A stretch of DNA of 64,000 nucleotides, from contig NZ_AUBI01000006.1 in NCBI RefSeq assembly GCF_000429165.1, forward strand, positions 62,001 through 126,000, read 5' to 3'. Source of the DNA: Acetobacter nitrogenifigens DSM 23921 = NBRC 105050. GTDB taxonomy: Bacteria > Pseudomonadota > Alphaproteobacteria > Acetobacterales > Acetobacteraceae. The position numbers and the translations under genes were made by a program. The stretch's first letter is position 1. Each line of letters starts with the position of its first letter. A model generated the notes under the pieces. It was not told the DNA's origin, searched no databases, and worked only from the letters and a program-made list of their open reading frames with translations. Positions 49,813 through 59,277 of this stretch are shown in pieces.

Positions 49813-51792
49813 ATGCCAAAACACCCGACGCCCTGTGGCGCGTGGCCGTCCCCGGTGACGGCGGCGCTGGCTGCGGGCAAAACCGTGACTCTCTCCTCCG
49901 TGACCGCTTGCGCGGGCGGGGTGTTCTGGCTTGAGCGGCGACCGGCCAATGGCGGGCGAACGACGCTCGTGGGCTGGCGCGAGGGCGAGGCTCCTCGGGA
50001 TCTGACCTCACCCGGCTTCGACGTCGCGACGCGCGTCCATGAATACGGCGGCGGCGCATATAGCGTCGCCGGGCGGCGGGCGGTTCTCAGCCATCGTGGC
50101 GACGGCGGCGTCTACATGCTGACGCTGGAGGAAGGCGGAACGACGCCGAATCCTGTGCTTCTCGCCGCCGGCGATGAATTGCGTTACGCAGATTTTGCGG
50201 TCGACCCGTGTGGCGACTGGATTGTCGCGGTGCGTGAGGATCACGGCGTCGAGGGCGAACCGGAGAACACGCTGACGCTCCTGCCCGCGTCGCCGAACGC
50301 CGTCGTTGATGGCGGAACGGCGATTGCGCGTGGCGCGGATTTCTACGCGTCGCCCCGATTTTCGCCCGACGGTCGCTATCTGGCGTGGGTCGAGTGGAAC
50401 CACCCATCCATGCCGTGGGATGAAACGCGGCTTCGGGTGGCGTGGGTGGTGCGCGCAGATGGAACGTTGCGGCTCGAAAAAATGCGGACACTGTCTGGCG
50501 ACGAAGAATCCGTCGTCGAGCCACGATGGCTGGACGACCGGACGCTGCTCGCGGCGACAGATCGTGACGGCTGGTGGAACCTTCACCGCTTTGATGTCGC
50601 GACTGGAGAGAGGCGCGTTTTTTACGCTGCGACGGAGGAAATCGGGCAGCCGCACTGGGTGTTCGGGCAACAGAGCTTTTCTATTTTGCCAGATGGCCGT
50701 GTCATCGCGCTCAGCGTTCGTGACGGTCGGGCGCGCATGCTTCTGCTTTCCCCGGGGGCGGAGGACGATGCGACGGCGCGTGAAATGGATCTTGGCGCTC
50801 CGGAACAATGTCCGGTCCTCGTCGCCGATGGGTCGCCGCCGGTTTTCGTCTGGCTGGACGCGCCCCCCGACGGCCCGGCGGCGGTCGTCGTCGGGCGCGA
50901 AGGTGAACGGCCGCGCCTGTTGCGGGCGGCGACGACGCTGCCATTCGAAGCGGACGACATTGCCGTCGCGCAGGAGATTCGTTTTTCGTTGCCGGACGGC
51001 GTCAAAGGGCATGCGCTGTTCTATCGCCCGACCAATGCGCGTTATACGGCGTCCGAGGGCGAGCGGCCGCCGATGATCGTCACGGCGCATGGCGGTCCTA
51101 CGGCGCGAGCGAGCGAGGCGTTCTCCTTCAAGGTTCAGTGGTGGACCAGCCGCGGGTTCGCCGTGCTTGACGTCAATTACAGTGGGTCGACAGGGTTCGG
51201 GCGGGCGTATCGCAAGCGGCTTGATCTGGAGTGGGGCGTCCTGGATGTCGCGGATTGTGTGGCGGCGGCCCGGCATGTTGCGAAGAGTGGCGTGGTCGAT
51301 CCGGAGCGGATCGCGATACGGGGCTCCAGCGCAGGAGGGCTGACCGTTCTGGCGGCGCTGGCGATGTCCGACGTCTTCGCTGCGGGCGTCAGTCTTTACG
51401 GCGTGACTGACCTGCGGGCGCTGGCGCAGGAAACGCACAAGTTCGAGGCGCGTTATCTCGACGGGCTTGTCGGGCCGTGGCCGGAGGCGGAGGCGGTGTA
51501 TCGTGCGCGTTCGCCTCTGTTCATGGCTGATCGCATTCGCGCGCCGGTTCTTCTTCTTCAGGGGCTGGAGGACAAGGTGGTGCCTCCGGGACAGGCGCGT
51601 GCGATGGTTGAAGCGTTGCGTGCTGAGGGCACACCGTGCGCCCTCTATGAGTTTCCGGGAGAGGGGCACGGTTTTAGAGACGAGGCCACGATCGCGAGAG
51701 TCTTTCAAATCGAGCTGGATTTTTACGGGAGGGTTTTCGGTTTCGAGCCTTCGGGGCTTACGCTCGCCGTTGAGGATAGGGTCGCGCTCTAG
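49813..51792 (+). CDS. S9-family prolyl oligopeptidase-like serine peptidase
   Basis: 659 aa. An N-terminal beta-propeller-like part (residues about 30-400, repeated F-S-P-D-G-R-Y-L-A-W type blades) leads to an alpha/beta hydrolase domain with the triad Ser (R-G-S-S-A-G-G), Asp (G-L-E-D-K-V-V-P-P) and His (G-E-G-H-G-F). The G-x-S-x-G motif appears as G-S-S-A-G, as in dipeptidyl/acylaminoacyl peptidases of S9C. There is no signal peptide, so it is probably cytosolic. It follows a short gap after dedA's divergent start region. Confidence 0.9.
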   Translation: MPKHPTPCGAWPSPVTAALAAGKTVTLSSVTACAGGVFWLERRPANGGRTTLVGWREGEAPRDLTSPGFDVATRVHEYGGGAYSVAGRRAVLSHRGDGGVYMLTLEEGGTTPNPVLLAAGDELRYADFAVDPCGDWIVAVREDHGVEGEPENTLTLLPASPNAVVDGGTAIARGADFYASPRFSPDGRYLAWVEWNHPSMPWDETRLRVAWVVRADGTLRLEKMRTLSGDEESVVEPRWLDDRTLLAATDRDGWWNLHRFDVATGERRVFYAATEEIGQPHWVFGQQSFSILPDGRVIALSVRDGRARMLLLSPGAEDDATAREMDLGAPEQCPVLVADGSPPVFVWLDAPPDGPAAVVVGREGERPRLLRAATTLPFEADDIAVAQEIRFSLPDGVKGHALFYRPTNARYTASEGERPPMIVTAHGGPTARASEAFSFKVQWWTSRGFAVLDVNYSGSTGFGRAYRKRLDLEWGVLDVADCVAAARHVAKSGVVDPERIAIRGSSAGGLTVLAALAMSDVFAAGVSLYGVTDLRALAQETHKFEARYLDGLVGPWPEAEAVYRARSPLFMADRIRAPVLLLQGLEDKVVPPGQARAMVEALRAEGTPCALYEFPGEGHGFRDEATIARVFQIELDFYGRVFGFEPSGLTLAVEDRVAL

Positions 51793-52326
51793 AGGGGCGT
51801 CCCAGTGCGCCGGATCAGGATCGCGCATCCTTGCCGTATGTCCATCTTTTTTCTTCAGCAGGATAGGGTTTTATACGTTTGCTCCTGCGGGTGTTGTCGT
51901 CTGACCGGAGATTTTCGCCTGAGTAAGGCGCTGTCTGGCAAGGGGACCATTGGGCTGCGGAGGAGAGGCTTTTTGGAGGATCAAAGAATCCGGCGCTTTG
52001 TCGTTTGAAGTGGTGTTCAGTCATTGACACTGGATGGTGCTCGGAAAATTCTTTTCGTTCCTTTTTCCTCGAAAAGTCAGCACTGTGGTGGCGCAGGGGC
52101 GCCTGAAGCTTCGCGCGAAAGGCTGGCGCGGTAAGGTCGCCGCAACTCTTTCGGAGGGAGATTTTTCTTTTCCTTTCCCGCTTCCACCAAAAAGAATCTG
52201 CAGTGGAAGTTCTGTTTCGACGCGGAAAGGACGTTTCGTTGTAGCGAAGCATCGGCATGTTTTCGTTACGATCAATAATAGCGAACGCACGGCGTTGCGT
52301 TTAGAAAAAGATCGGATTCTGGACGG
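51793..52326. other. Intergenic stretch before the sugar porter
   Basis: About 530 bases. TTGACA at 52024-52029 is a good -35, but the bases 17 nt later (AATTCT) are a poor -10. An open frame at 52034-52330 (98 codons, basic) ends just inside the next gene; it has no ribosome site or known domain, so I do not call it. No hairpin, tRNA or repeat is seen. Confidence 0.35.
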
Positions 52327-53670
52327 ATGAATGACAGTCTTCTCGTCGGAGTGATCGCCGTCGTCGCGGCTACCGGCGGTCTTCTTTTCGGTTACGACAC
52401 CGGGATCATCTCGGCAGCGTTGTTGCAGATCACCCACGTCTTTTCCCTGTCCGTGCCCGGACAACAGATCGTGACGGCCGCGATCGTCGCCGGGGCGTTG
52501 GTCGGGTGCGTCGGCGCGGCGCCGTTTTCGGACCGGTTTGGTCGGCGGCGGACGATCATGCTGGCGGCGGCGATCTTTCTTGTCGGAACCATCGGCGCGG
52601 CTGCTGCGCCGGGCACGACGGTCCTGACCTTGTCGCGTTTCGTGCTTGGTCTGGCGGTTGGCGCGTCGTCTCAGATCGTGCCTGTCTACATCGCCGAGAT
52701 TGTTCCAGCCAACCGGCGTGGGCGGCTGGTCGTCCTGTTTCAGATGGCGGTGGTCACGGGCATCACTGTGTCATTCGTCGCCGGGTATTTCCTGCGCGAT
52801 CATTCGTGGCGGCTGATGTTCGGGCTTGGCGCCATTCCGGCGGTCGTGCTGCTGGTCGGGATGCTGTTCCTGCCGAACAGCCCTCGCTGGTCGGCGCTTC
52901 GGGGCGACTTTCCTGCGGCGCGCGCGGTGTTGAGGCAGGTTCGATCCACCGATGACGAGGCCGAGCGCGAGCTTACGGAGATCATAAACGCGCATGATGC
53001 GGAAGCTGGCTGGAAGGAACTGGCCAAACCCTGGCTGCGGCCTGCGATCGTGGCGTCTGTCGGCGTGGCTCTTCTCTGCCAGCTGACCGGAATCAACGCC
53101 GTGTTGTATTATGCGCCGACGATTTTTTCCGGCGTCGGGTTCGGCGAAGGGTCGGCGCTGCTCGCCTCGATCCCCATAGGGTTCGCGATGGTCGTCGCGA
53201 CTGTTTTCGGAAGCTGGGCCGTTGATTCATGGGGACGGCGCAAGCTGATGCTCGTGTTCCTTCCGTTCGCGGCGTTGTCGCTCGTCGTGCTTGGGTTTGT
53301 CTTCATGATGGGCGCGACGCAGGGCGCTAATCCGTGGGTCGCTGTCGGCGCGCTGGTCGCATATGCAATTTTCAACGCGGGGAGCCTGTCGGTCGCAATC
53401 TGGTTGATCGGCGCCGAGGTGTATCCGTTGTCAGTGCGTAGCAAGGGTATGAGCCTTGTCGCGGCCAGTCATTGGGGTGCCGATCTTATAGTCTCGCTGG
53501 TGACGCTGTCGTTGATCCAGTTCATGGGGCCGTCCGGCACGTTCTGGCTGTTCGCCGGGGTCAACGCTGCTGCCGCCGTGTTCGTGTATTTCTGCGTGCC
53601 GGAAACGCGGGGACGCTCGCTTGAAGAGATCGAGGCAAGCCTGAGGGAGCATCGGTTCACGGAAGCCTGA
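52327..53670 (+). CDS. Sugar porter family MFS transporter
   Basis: 447 aa with twelve membrane helices. Sugar-porter signatures: G-G-L-L-F-G-Y-D-T-G-I-I-S in helix 1, F-S-D-R-F-G-R-R-R-T motif, P-V-Y-I-A-E-I-V-P at helix 4-5, Q-L-T-G-I-N-A-V-L-Y-Y-A-P in helix 7 and P-E-T-R-G-R-S-L-E-E-I-E near the C-terminus. It is a likely proton symporter for a hexose or pentose such as galactose, xylose or arabinose. It is not next to any sugar catabolic gene, so the substrate is unknown. Confidence 0.92.
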   Translation: MNDSLLVGVIAVVAATGGLLFGYDTGIISAALLQITHVFSLSVPGQQIVTAAIVAGALVGCVGAAPFSDRFGRRRTIMLAAAIFLVGTIGAAAAPGTTVLTLSRFVLGLAVGASSQIVPVYIAEIVPANRRGRLVVLFQMAVVTGITVSFVAGYFLRDHSWRLMFGLGAIPAVVLLVGMLFLPNSPRWSALRGDFPAARAVLRQVRSTDDEAERELTEIINAHDAEAGWKELAKPWLRPAIVASVGVALLCQLTGINAVLYYAPTIFSGVGFGEGSALLASIPIGFAMVVATVFGSWAVDSWGRRKLMLVFLPFAALSLVVLGFVFMMGATQGANPWVAVGALVAYAIFNAGSLSVAIWLIGAEVYPLSVRSKGMSLVAASHWGADLIVSLVTLSLIQFMGPSGTFWLFAGVNAAAAVFVYFCVPETRGRSLEEIEASLREHRFTEA

Positions 53671-53688
53671 AAGCTGCTGGGCGCTTGC

Positions 53689-55056
53689 TCAGCGGGCGCT
53701 TCTGTCGGTTTGGTCGTCTGGTTTCCAATTATCGGTCAGGGTGCGCAGAAAGGCTGCGATGTCGTCGACATCCGCATCGGTCAGATGCGGGGCGTCTCCC
53801 GGTTTGCCGCCGAACGGTGGATCGTAGTTGATGTTGATCCAATAACGACGAGGCAGGTCGTCATAGGGTCGTATGCCGCGTGGTCCATGCGGGTACCAGT
53901 GCGCGGGATCGGTGTCCCGCGTCGCGTAAAACGCGATTGCGTCGCGCAGGTTATTCATGACGCCGTTGTGAAAAAAGCTCGATCGCAGAGCTACGTTACG
54001 CAGGGACGGCGTACGGAAAAGGCCACAGTATTCGGAGCGGTCGAGGAAATCTTTCCGCAGGGGACCGCAGAGTCCGAGATCATGGAACTGCGGGTCGCGG
54101 TTCGCCGGTATGGCGCGGTTCCTGGGAACCGCAAGCGCGATCATGCCGAAATCGGAAAACAGCGGCGGCGCCCCGTCCTTGCGGGGTTCGCTGATGTGGC
54201 AGGACGCGCAATTGCCTTTAGCCGGGTCTTCGAACGCGGCGAGGCCGCGCGTCTCCGCAGGAGACAGCCGCGCCTTTCCGGCCAGATAGAGATCATATTT
54301 GCTGTTGAACGGATAAAACGTCTTCCAGTCCTGTTCGTACGCCTCGAACGCGTCCTGCGCGACGGACAGGCGCGATTGCAACGCGCCCGACCGGATCGGC
54401 AGTCGGAGTGCGTCCAGTTCAGAGCGGTAACCGGCGCCGACCAGACGCGCCTCGGCGTCCTGCGGCGTTCGGTTCGCCATTTCGTCAGGGGAAAGTAGCG
54501 GGATAAGCGACTGAGCCGCCCCCGTGTCGACGCGCCCGTCCCAGGTCAGGCCCCCGGTCGGCCCGTTGTCGATGCTCTCGTCGGCCTCGTCTTCAGAGTC
54601 GAAGGCATGTTCGGTGAAGCGTGGAACGGCGGCGAGATAGGTCAGGGACGGCGGGGCGCGAAAGCTGAACCGGGTCATCGCGTCGCCACCGGGCTCGACG
54701 GCGCGGGCGTCCGGCGGCGCGAAGCCATGGGCCGGGTCATGGCATGAGGCGCAGGACTGGCGACCGGAGGCGGAAAGGCGGGGATCTCGAAACAGACGCG
54801 CGCCCAGATTCGACAGCGTTTCTACGCGCTTGAAGGCGTTTTCACGGGACAGGGCGGCAGCGGACGCGTCGCGGCTGATGGGCATTGCGAGTCCGGCCAG
54901 AACAAGTCCTGCCGTAATGTGGCGGGGCAGAGCGATGCGTGCAGCCGCGCCTGTGACTGTCACGCGCGTCAGAGCGGGCTTCGCTGGCGCGTGTTGTTTT
55001 GGCGGCGAGGTGGTTGGCCGCAGTTTTCGCTTCCGATACATTGCCTTCGCACCCAT
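53689..55056 (-). CDS. Diheme cytochrome c peroxidase family protein (CcpA/MauG-like)
   Basis: 455 aa, two c-type heme sites C-A-S-C-H-D and C-A-S-C-H-I, in the layout of bacterial diheme cytochrome c peroxidases. A hydrophobic stretch ending D-A-S-A-A-A (residues 46-68) is the signal peptide; the basic 45-residue part before it suggests that translation may begin later, e.g. at the GTG at 54963. It would reduce H2O2 with electrons from cytochrome c, or modify a partner protein like MauG. It is divergent from the AcpA-like gene, with about 50 bp between starts; I recall this pairing in other proteobacteria. Confidence 0.85.
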   Translation of the reverse strand: MGAKAMYRKRKLRPTTSPPKQHAPAKPALTRVTVTGAAARIALPRHITAGLVLAGLAMPISRDASAAALSRENAFKRVETLSNLGARLFRDPRLSASGRQSCASCHDPAHGFAPPDARAVEPGGDAMTRFSFRAPPSLTYLAAVPRFTEHAFDSEDEADESIDNGPTGGLTWDGRVDTGAAQSLIPLLSPDEMANRTPQDAEARLVGAGYRSELDALRLPIRSGALQSRLSVAQDAFEAYEQDWKTFYPFNSKYDLYLAGKARLSPAETRGLAAFEDPAKGNCASCHISEPRKDGAPPLFSDFGMIALAVPRNRAIPANRDPQFHDLGLCGPLRKDFLDRSEYCGLFRTPSLRNVALRSSFFHNGVMNNLRDAIAFYATRDTDPAHWYPHGPRGIRPYDDLPRRYWININYDPPFGGKPGDAPHLTDADVDDIAAFLRTLTDNWKPDDQTDRSAR

Positions 55057-55103
55057 CGACGCGGCGTCGCCTCGTTCGAAAATCAGCCGAGGAGACTGAC
55101 AAT

Positions 55104-56648
55104 ATGCGCCGCACCCCGCAAGCCGGGCTAGCCCTGCTGGCCGCCTGCGCTCTTGCGCCGCCCCCGGCGACGGGCGCGACTGCCGCTGCAGACCACGGTC
55201 TTGAGCAGATTCAGACGGTCGTCGTCATTTACGACGAGAACCGCTCGTTCGACAGCCTCTACGGGCGGTTTCCTGGCGCCGAGGGGCTGGCGCAGGCGCC
55301 GGAGTCCGCGCGTCTGCAACGTGACCGCAATGGTGAGGTCCTGCCGGAACTGCCGCCTGTATGGGGCGGCGTGACGATGCCCGGCGTTACGCCTCCGGTG
55401 ACGCAGGCCATGAGCGCGCATCTGCCAAATGCGCCGTTTTCGGTTGACGGCAAGAGCGGTTTGAACGTTCCCGATTCAGCTGTGACGGCGGATCTGTGGC
55501 ATCGGTTCTATCAGAACCAGATGCAGATCGACGGCGGTCTGAATGACAAGTTCGTGGCGTGGTCCGACGTCGGCGCCATGCCGATGGGGAACTGGGACGG
55601 CTCCCACATGAAGATGTGGGGGATAGCGCGGCGTTACACGCTGGCGGATCATTTCTTCATGGGAGCGTTCGGCAGCTCCTTCATGAATCATCAGTGGCTG
55701 ATCTGTTCTTGCGTTGCGTTTTATCCGCACGCGGATCAAAGCCCGGCCCAACCTTTGATCGCGGTGACGACAGCCGACGGACGGGCCTTGCAGGTAGCGG
55801 CGAACGCGCCTGAGTCTGCTCTGGGCGGGCCACCGAAGTTTGTACATGACGGCAATCTGACGCCGGATTTCTACGCCGTGAACACGATGCAGCCGCCGTA
55901 CCAGCCGAGCGAAAACCCACCTGCGCCGGGCGGCGATCCGGCGCTGGCCGACCCCGCGAAGAAGACGACGCTGCCTCCGCAGACCGCGCCGACGATAGGC
56001 GACGTCATGACTCGCGCAGGCGTCAGCTGGGCCTGGTATTCGGGCGGGTGGGACTATGTTCTGACTCACGGGTTGCGGTCGCGCGAGGTGCAGTTTCAGA
56101 CGCATCACCAGCCGTTCAACTACTTTCTCGCCTACGCTCCGGGCACGGCGGCTCGGCGAGAGCATCTGCGCGACGGCGGGATGGCGGGCGCGGCGTTGCT
56201 CGCCGACATCGACGCCGGGCGTCTGCCGCAGGTTGCGTTCTACAAGCCGCAGGGGACGTTGAACGAGCATTCCGGTTATGCGGACATCATGTCGGGCGAC
56301 GCCCATCTGGCGAACCTGATTGAACATCTCGAGCGGAGCCCGCAATGGGGTCATATGCTCGTTATCGTCACGTATGACGAGAACGGCGGCCTGTGGGACC
56401 ACGTGGCTCCGCCCAGGGGCGATCGCTGGGGGCCGGGCTCCCGCGTGCCGGCGATCATCATCTCGCCCTTCGCAAAACGGGGCTTCGTCGATCACACGCC
56501 GTATGACTCTGGTTCCATTCTGCGGTTTTTGACCCGCAGGTTCGGTCTGGACGTGCTGCCGGGGCTGCAGGCGCGCGACGCTGCTATCGCGGCGCACGGC
56601 AATGCGCCGTTGGGGGACTTGAGCAACGCGCTGGCGCTGGGGAAATGA
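55104..56648 (+). CDS. Secreted AcpA-like phosphoesterase (phospholipase C superfamily)
   Basis: 514 aa from the ATG at 55104, with GGAG nine bases upstream and a signal peptide (A-L-L-A-A-C-A-L-A ... T-G-A). The phosphoesterase/PLC-like domain has V-V-V-I-Y-D-E-N-R-S-F-D-S-L-Y-G (nucleophile region), A-D-H-F-F-M-G-A-F-G-S-S-F-M-N-H-Q and the metal site T-Y-D-E-N-G-G-L-W-D-H-V. AcpA-type proteins are acid phosphatases rather than true phospholipases. Metal ligands are preserved. The stop nearly overlaps the DsbA-like frame. Confidence 0.88.
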   Translation: MRRTPQAGLALLAACALAPPPATGATAAADHGLEQIQTVVVIYDENRSFDSLYGRFPGAEGLAQAPESARLQRDRNGEVLPELPPVWGGVTMPGVTPPVTQAMSAHLPNAPFSVDGKSGLNVPDSAVTADLWHRFYQNQMQIDGGLNDKFVAWSDVGAMPMGNWDGSHMKMWGIARRYTLADHFFMGAFGSSFMNHQWLICSCVAFYPHADQSPAQPLIAVTTADGRALQVAANAPESALGGPPKFVHDGNLTPDFYAVNTMQPPYQPSENPPAPGGDPALADPAKKTTLPPQTAPTIGDVMTRAGVSWAWYSGGWDYVLTHGLRSREVQFQTHHQPFNYFLAYAPGTAARREHLRDGGMAGAALLADIDAGRLPQVAFYKPQGTLNEHSGYADIMSGDAHLANLIEHLERSPQWGHMLVIVTYDENGGLWDHVAPPRGDRWGPGSRVPAIIISPFAKRGFVDHTPYDSGSILRFLTRRFGLDVLPGLQARDAAIAAHGNAPLGDLSNALALGK

Positions 56649-56701
56649 GGCCGGGTCGTGCGACATTCACAAACATAACCGGCTGGGTTACAGGATCGAA
56701 T

Positions 56702-57469
56702 ATGACGCGCTTCCCAAGGCTTCGCCTCTCTTTGCTCACCGCCGCGCTCGCTGGCGGTCTTGCGGTTTTTCCGGCTGGCTCATCCCGGGCGGAGGGCAGC
56801 TTTACGCCAGCGCAGCGGCAGGAAATCGTCGCCATCGTGCGCAATGCGCTCAAGACAGATCCGACGATCCTCGCCGACGCGATCACCGCGATGCGGGCGG
56901 AGACGGAGGCGCAGCAACAGGCTAAGGGTCTGCAGGCCGTGCGCGCCAATCGCGCCAAGCTTGCGGGATCGTCCGGCGACATCGTCTTGGGCAACCCTAA
57001 AGGGTCCCTGTCGGTCGTGGAGTTCTATGATCCGCGGTGTCCGTATTGCCGCAAGGTGCTGCCGGATCTCGACAGGCTGGTGTCGGCTGAGCCCGACCTG
57101 CGTCTGGTTGAGAAAGTCGTCCCTGTTCTTGGGCCGGCAAGTCAAATGGAGGCTGAGGCTATTGCAGCCGCAGGGTTGCAGGGCGGTTACCTCAAGCTGC
57201 AACAGGCGCTCATGAGCGATTCCCAACCCGCTTCGGTGGCGCGGATACGGGCTTTGGCGACTGCCACCGGTCTGGATGCGGACAGGCTTGAGCGGGATAT
57301 GAAGGGACCGGACGTCGCTGCGATCCTGCACGAAAACATGGACCTGGCACGTCAGGTTGGGCTTGAAGGCACGCCGACATTCCTGATCGGCGAGAAGGCG
57401 ATCATCCCGGGGGCGGCGTCGTTCGAGGACCTGAAGTCGGAAGTGGACAGTCTGCGCAAGCCAAGTTGA
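56702..57469 (+). CDS. Periplasmic DsbA-like thiol:disulfide protein
   Basis: 255 aa from the ATG at 56702, starting M-T-R-F-P-R-L-R-L-S-L-L and a signal peptide ending S-R-A-E-G. An N-terminal helical region (about 40-95) resembles the trimerisation stalk of ScsC/Com1-type proteins. The thioredoxin fold has the active site D-P-R-C-P-Y-C-R-K and a cis-Pro in G-T-P-T-F-L. C-P-Y-C is common in oxidative DsbA types. The frame starting at 56645 overlaps the upstream stop but puts extra residues before the signal. It is the last host gene before the phage module. Confidence 0.88.
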   Translation: MTRFPRLRLSLLTAALAGGLAVFPAGSSRAEGSFTPAQRQEIVAIVRNALKTDPTILADAITAMRAETEAQQQAKGLQAVRANRAKLAGSSGDIVLGNPKGSLSVVEFYDPRCPYCRKVLPDLDRLVSAEPDLRLVEKVVPVLGPASQMEAEAIAAAGLQGGYLKLQQALMSDSQPASVARIRALATATGLDADRLERDMKGPDVAAILHENMDLARQVGLEGTPTFLIGEKAIIPGAASFEDLKSEVDSLRKPS

Positions 57470-57519
57470 GCTTTCAGACGTATCCGATGGTTTCGCGAAA
57501 TCGAAGTTCGGGGCGTTCT

Positions 57520-58095
57520 TTAGTCAGTCGCCTCCATTATCCTGTAAAAGACGTCCACGCCTTCGGCTTTCGTATCGACGATTGTCGCTTTCAGCGCGCC
57601 TGAGTCGGTTCCGGCCGGCGCCTCGACAAAGACGGTGGCAGGAGACGTTCGTGAGCCATAACGGCGTTTCGTCGCGTTGTAGCCGTCGCGCCCATAGCAT
57701 CCGCTATCCGGTGCGCGCCACGGTTCGAAAATGGTCACATCTGGCGCAACACCCTGAAGCTTGCTGACAAGAGCTGGTCTGGTGTTGCGAGGAGCTATGA
57801 GCGTCTGCTGGATTCGCGTGATATATGCTGCGTCCGTTTCGGAAGTAATTCGTACGAGATCGCTTCCAAAGTAATCTGCGGCTGCAGCGTCAATAAAATT
57901 TCCTGTACTGCTTTGCAGACGCGCCTGATTCGCAGTGTAGGCGAGCAGCGCGTGCAATTGAGCCCAGGGCCACGCGAACCCGGTCAGCAGGCCGTCCAGA
58001 ACGGGCGTGCTGTTTTCTTCGGTTGACGGAAACCATCCTTGCGGCAGCACTGCGCGGATACGCGCGGCCATATCGTCAAGATCGCCGATCGCCAT
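57520..58095 (-). CDS. Phage tail protein in the gp48 position
   Basis: 191 aa, no membrane segment. The stretch I-F-E-P-W-R-A-P-D-S-G-C-Y-G-R-D-G-Y-N is like one I know from tail proteins next to baseplate J in alphaproteobacterial prophages. An N-terminal part with L-P-Q-G-W-F-P and W-P-W-A-Q-L-H matches the same group. It follows gp47 by 38 bp and is the last gene of the element before host DNA. In Mu, gp48 connects the baseplate to the tail fibre; here no fibre gene follows. Confidence 0.65.
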   Translation of the reverse strand: MAIGDLDDMAARIRAVLPQGWFPSTEENSTPVLDGLLTGFAWPWAQLHALLAYTANQARLQSSTGNFIDAAAADYFGSDLVRITSETDAAYITRIQQTLIAPRNTRPALVSKLQGVAPDVTIFEPWRAPDSGCYGRDGYNATKRRYGSRTSPATVFVEAPAGTDSGALKATIVDTKAEGVDVFYRIMEATD

Positions 58096-58133
58096 GAGTT
58101 TTCAGATCCTGTACTGGTATATATTCCGAATAA

Positions 58134-59276
58134 TCACGAACTGATCAGTGTGACCGTCACCGATGCGGCGCGCACGACACTTCCTGTGTCGCCGCCGATG
58201 TCCGCTGCAGCTCCATTGACGGTAACAATCCCCACACTCTTTACGAGGGTTCCCGCCGCCGTAAGTGCAGCGCTGGAGATTCTTGTGTAACTGCAGGTGG
58301 CGCCGACCGCGAGGGCGTTGACGTATGCGAGAACGCCACTTTCCACGGAGGTTTGCACAGACGCCAGCACGACGCCGTCGGCGAGCGTGACAGGCACGAC
58401 GATTACCGCCGGAACCAGCGCTGCGCGGATGGTGGCCGTCTCGACGCCACAGGCGCGTTGCGCTTCGATCGCCGCCTCGACGCTTGCTACGGTGGCGTCC
58501 GGAGCGTCACCAGAGCCGTCGTCGATCGCTGCGAAGAAAAACCCAGGACGATAGACACTATTGGGCGTAGTATTTTCGATGACCTGATAAGTCAGGTTAG
58601 ACGATACGCCAGCGATGGCGCCCTCAACGGCCTTCAGGGTCGCGGAAGACAGGGACGCGAACCAAAGAGTCACGCGCGCTTTCACAGCCGCGTCGCTCTC
58701 CTGATTGGATCCGTTTGTGGCGGCTGCGAGATTGGAACAGGTGTCGATACCAGAGATCTGCGTGCCCAGGAGATTGAGCACGCCTGCTGTCACGTTCCCT
58801 GTTGTTCCAGTGGCCAAACATTGAACCGGGCAGGTGATGGACGCCACTCCCTTTGCCCGGATATATCCGCCGGCGGACGTCGACCAGTAAGGATTCGACG
58901 TGTCGGATACTACGGAAAATGAAATTGTTCCATCTGAGGATTTTACGATCGCTCCGACGGGCACGACGGCGGACGAACTCTGTGGCGCGAGGCAGATGAA
59001 TGTCTCGGTGGTGGTAGCGGCAGTCGCGCCCAATCTGCTCATGCCGAACTGGGCGATCCATGAATCGACATCGTCGCCATAAGAAGACGCCAGACGCGTC
59101 GTGGCCAGCACCTGGAGCAGAAGGTATTGAAGCCACAATGCGACTGTCGCATTGGCTTCCATCAGGGAGCGTGAGACAGAACCAGTTGTAAAGTCGAGAA
59201 GGGACTTACAGGCGCCCTGAGCGGCGGCTGCAGCGTTAGACACCATGGTCGAAAAATTCTGGAGTGAGGGGGTCAT
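58134..59276 (-). CDS. Baseplate J-like protein (Mu gp47 / P2 gpJ)
   Basis: 380 aa. The N-terminal part (G-S-V-S-R-S-L-M-E-A-N-A and W-L-Q-Y-L-L-L-Q) and S-Y-G-D-D-V-D-S-W-I-A-Q-F-G-M-S-R fit the baseplate J/gp47 family. A repeated A-T/S-rich beta region follows with V-V-P-V-G-A-I-V-K-S, and C-terminal helices E-A-A-I-E-A-Q-R-A-C-G-V-E-T. It forms the wedge arms of the contractile baseplate. It is separated by one base from the gp46 gene upstream. Confidence 0.88.
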   Translation of the reverse strand: MTPSLQNFSTMVSNAAAAAQGACKSLLDFTTGSVSRSLMEANATVALWLQYLLLQVLATTRLASSYGDDVDSWIAQFGMSRLGATAATTTETFICLAPQSSSAVVPVGAIVKSSDGTISFSVVSDTSNPYWSTSAGGYIRAKGVASITCPVQCLATGTTGNVTAGVLNLLGTQISGIDTCSNLAAATNGSNQESDAAVKARVTLWFASLSSATLKAVEGAIAGVSSNLTYQVIENTTPNSVYRPGFFFAAIDDGSGDAPDATVASVEAAIEAQRACGVETATIRAALVPAVIVVPVTLADGVVLASVQTSVESGVLAYVNALAVGATCSYTRISSAALTAAGTLVKSVGIVTVNGAAADIGGDTGSVVRAASVTVTLISS

Positions 59277-59277
59277 G

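Noticed and set aside
50008-51828. 606-codon frame opposite the S9 peptidase
   Set aside because: Antisense shadow; the plus strand has a complete catalytic triad and ribosome site.
52034-52330. 98-codon basic plus-strand frame
   Set aside because: No ribosome site or family motif, and its end runs into the sugar porter start; kept only as a low-interest note.
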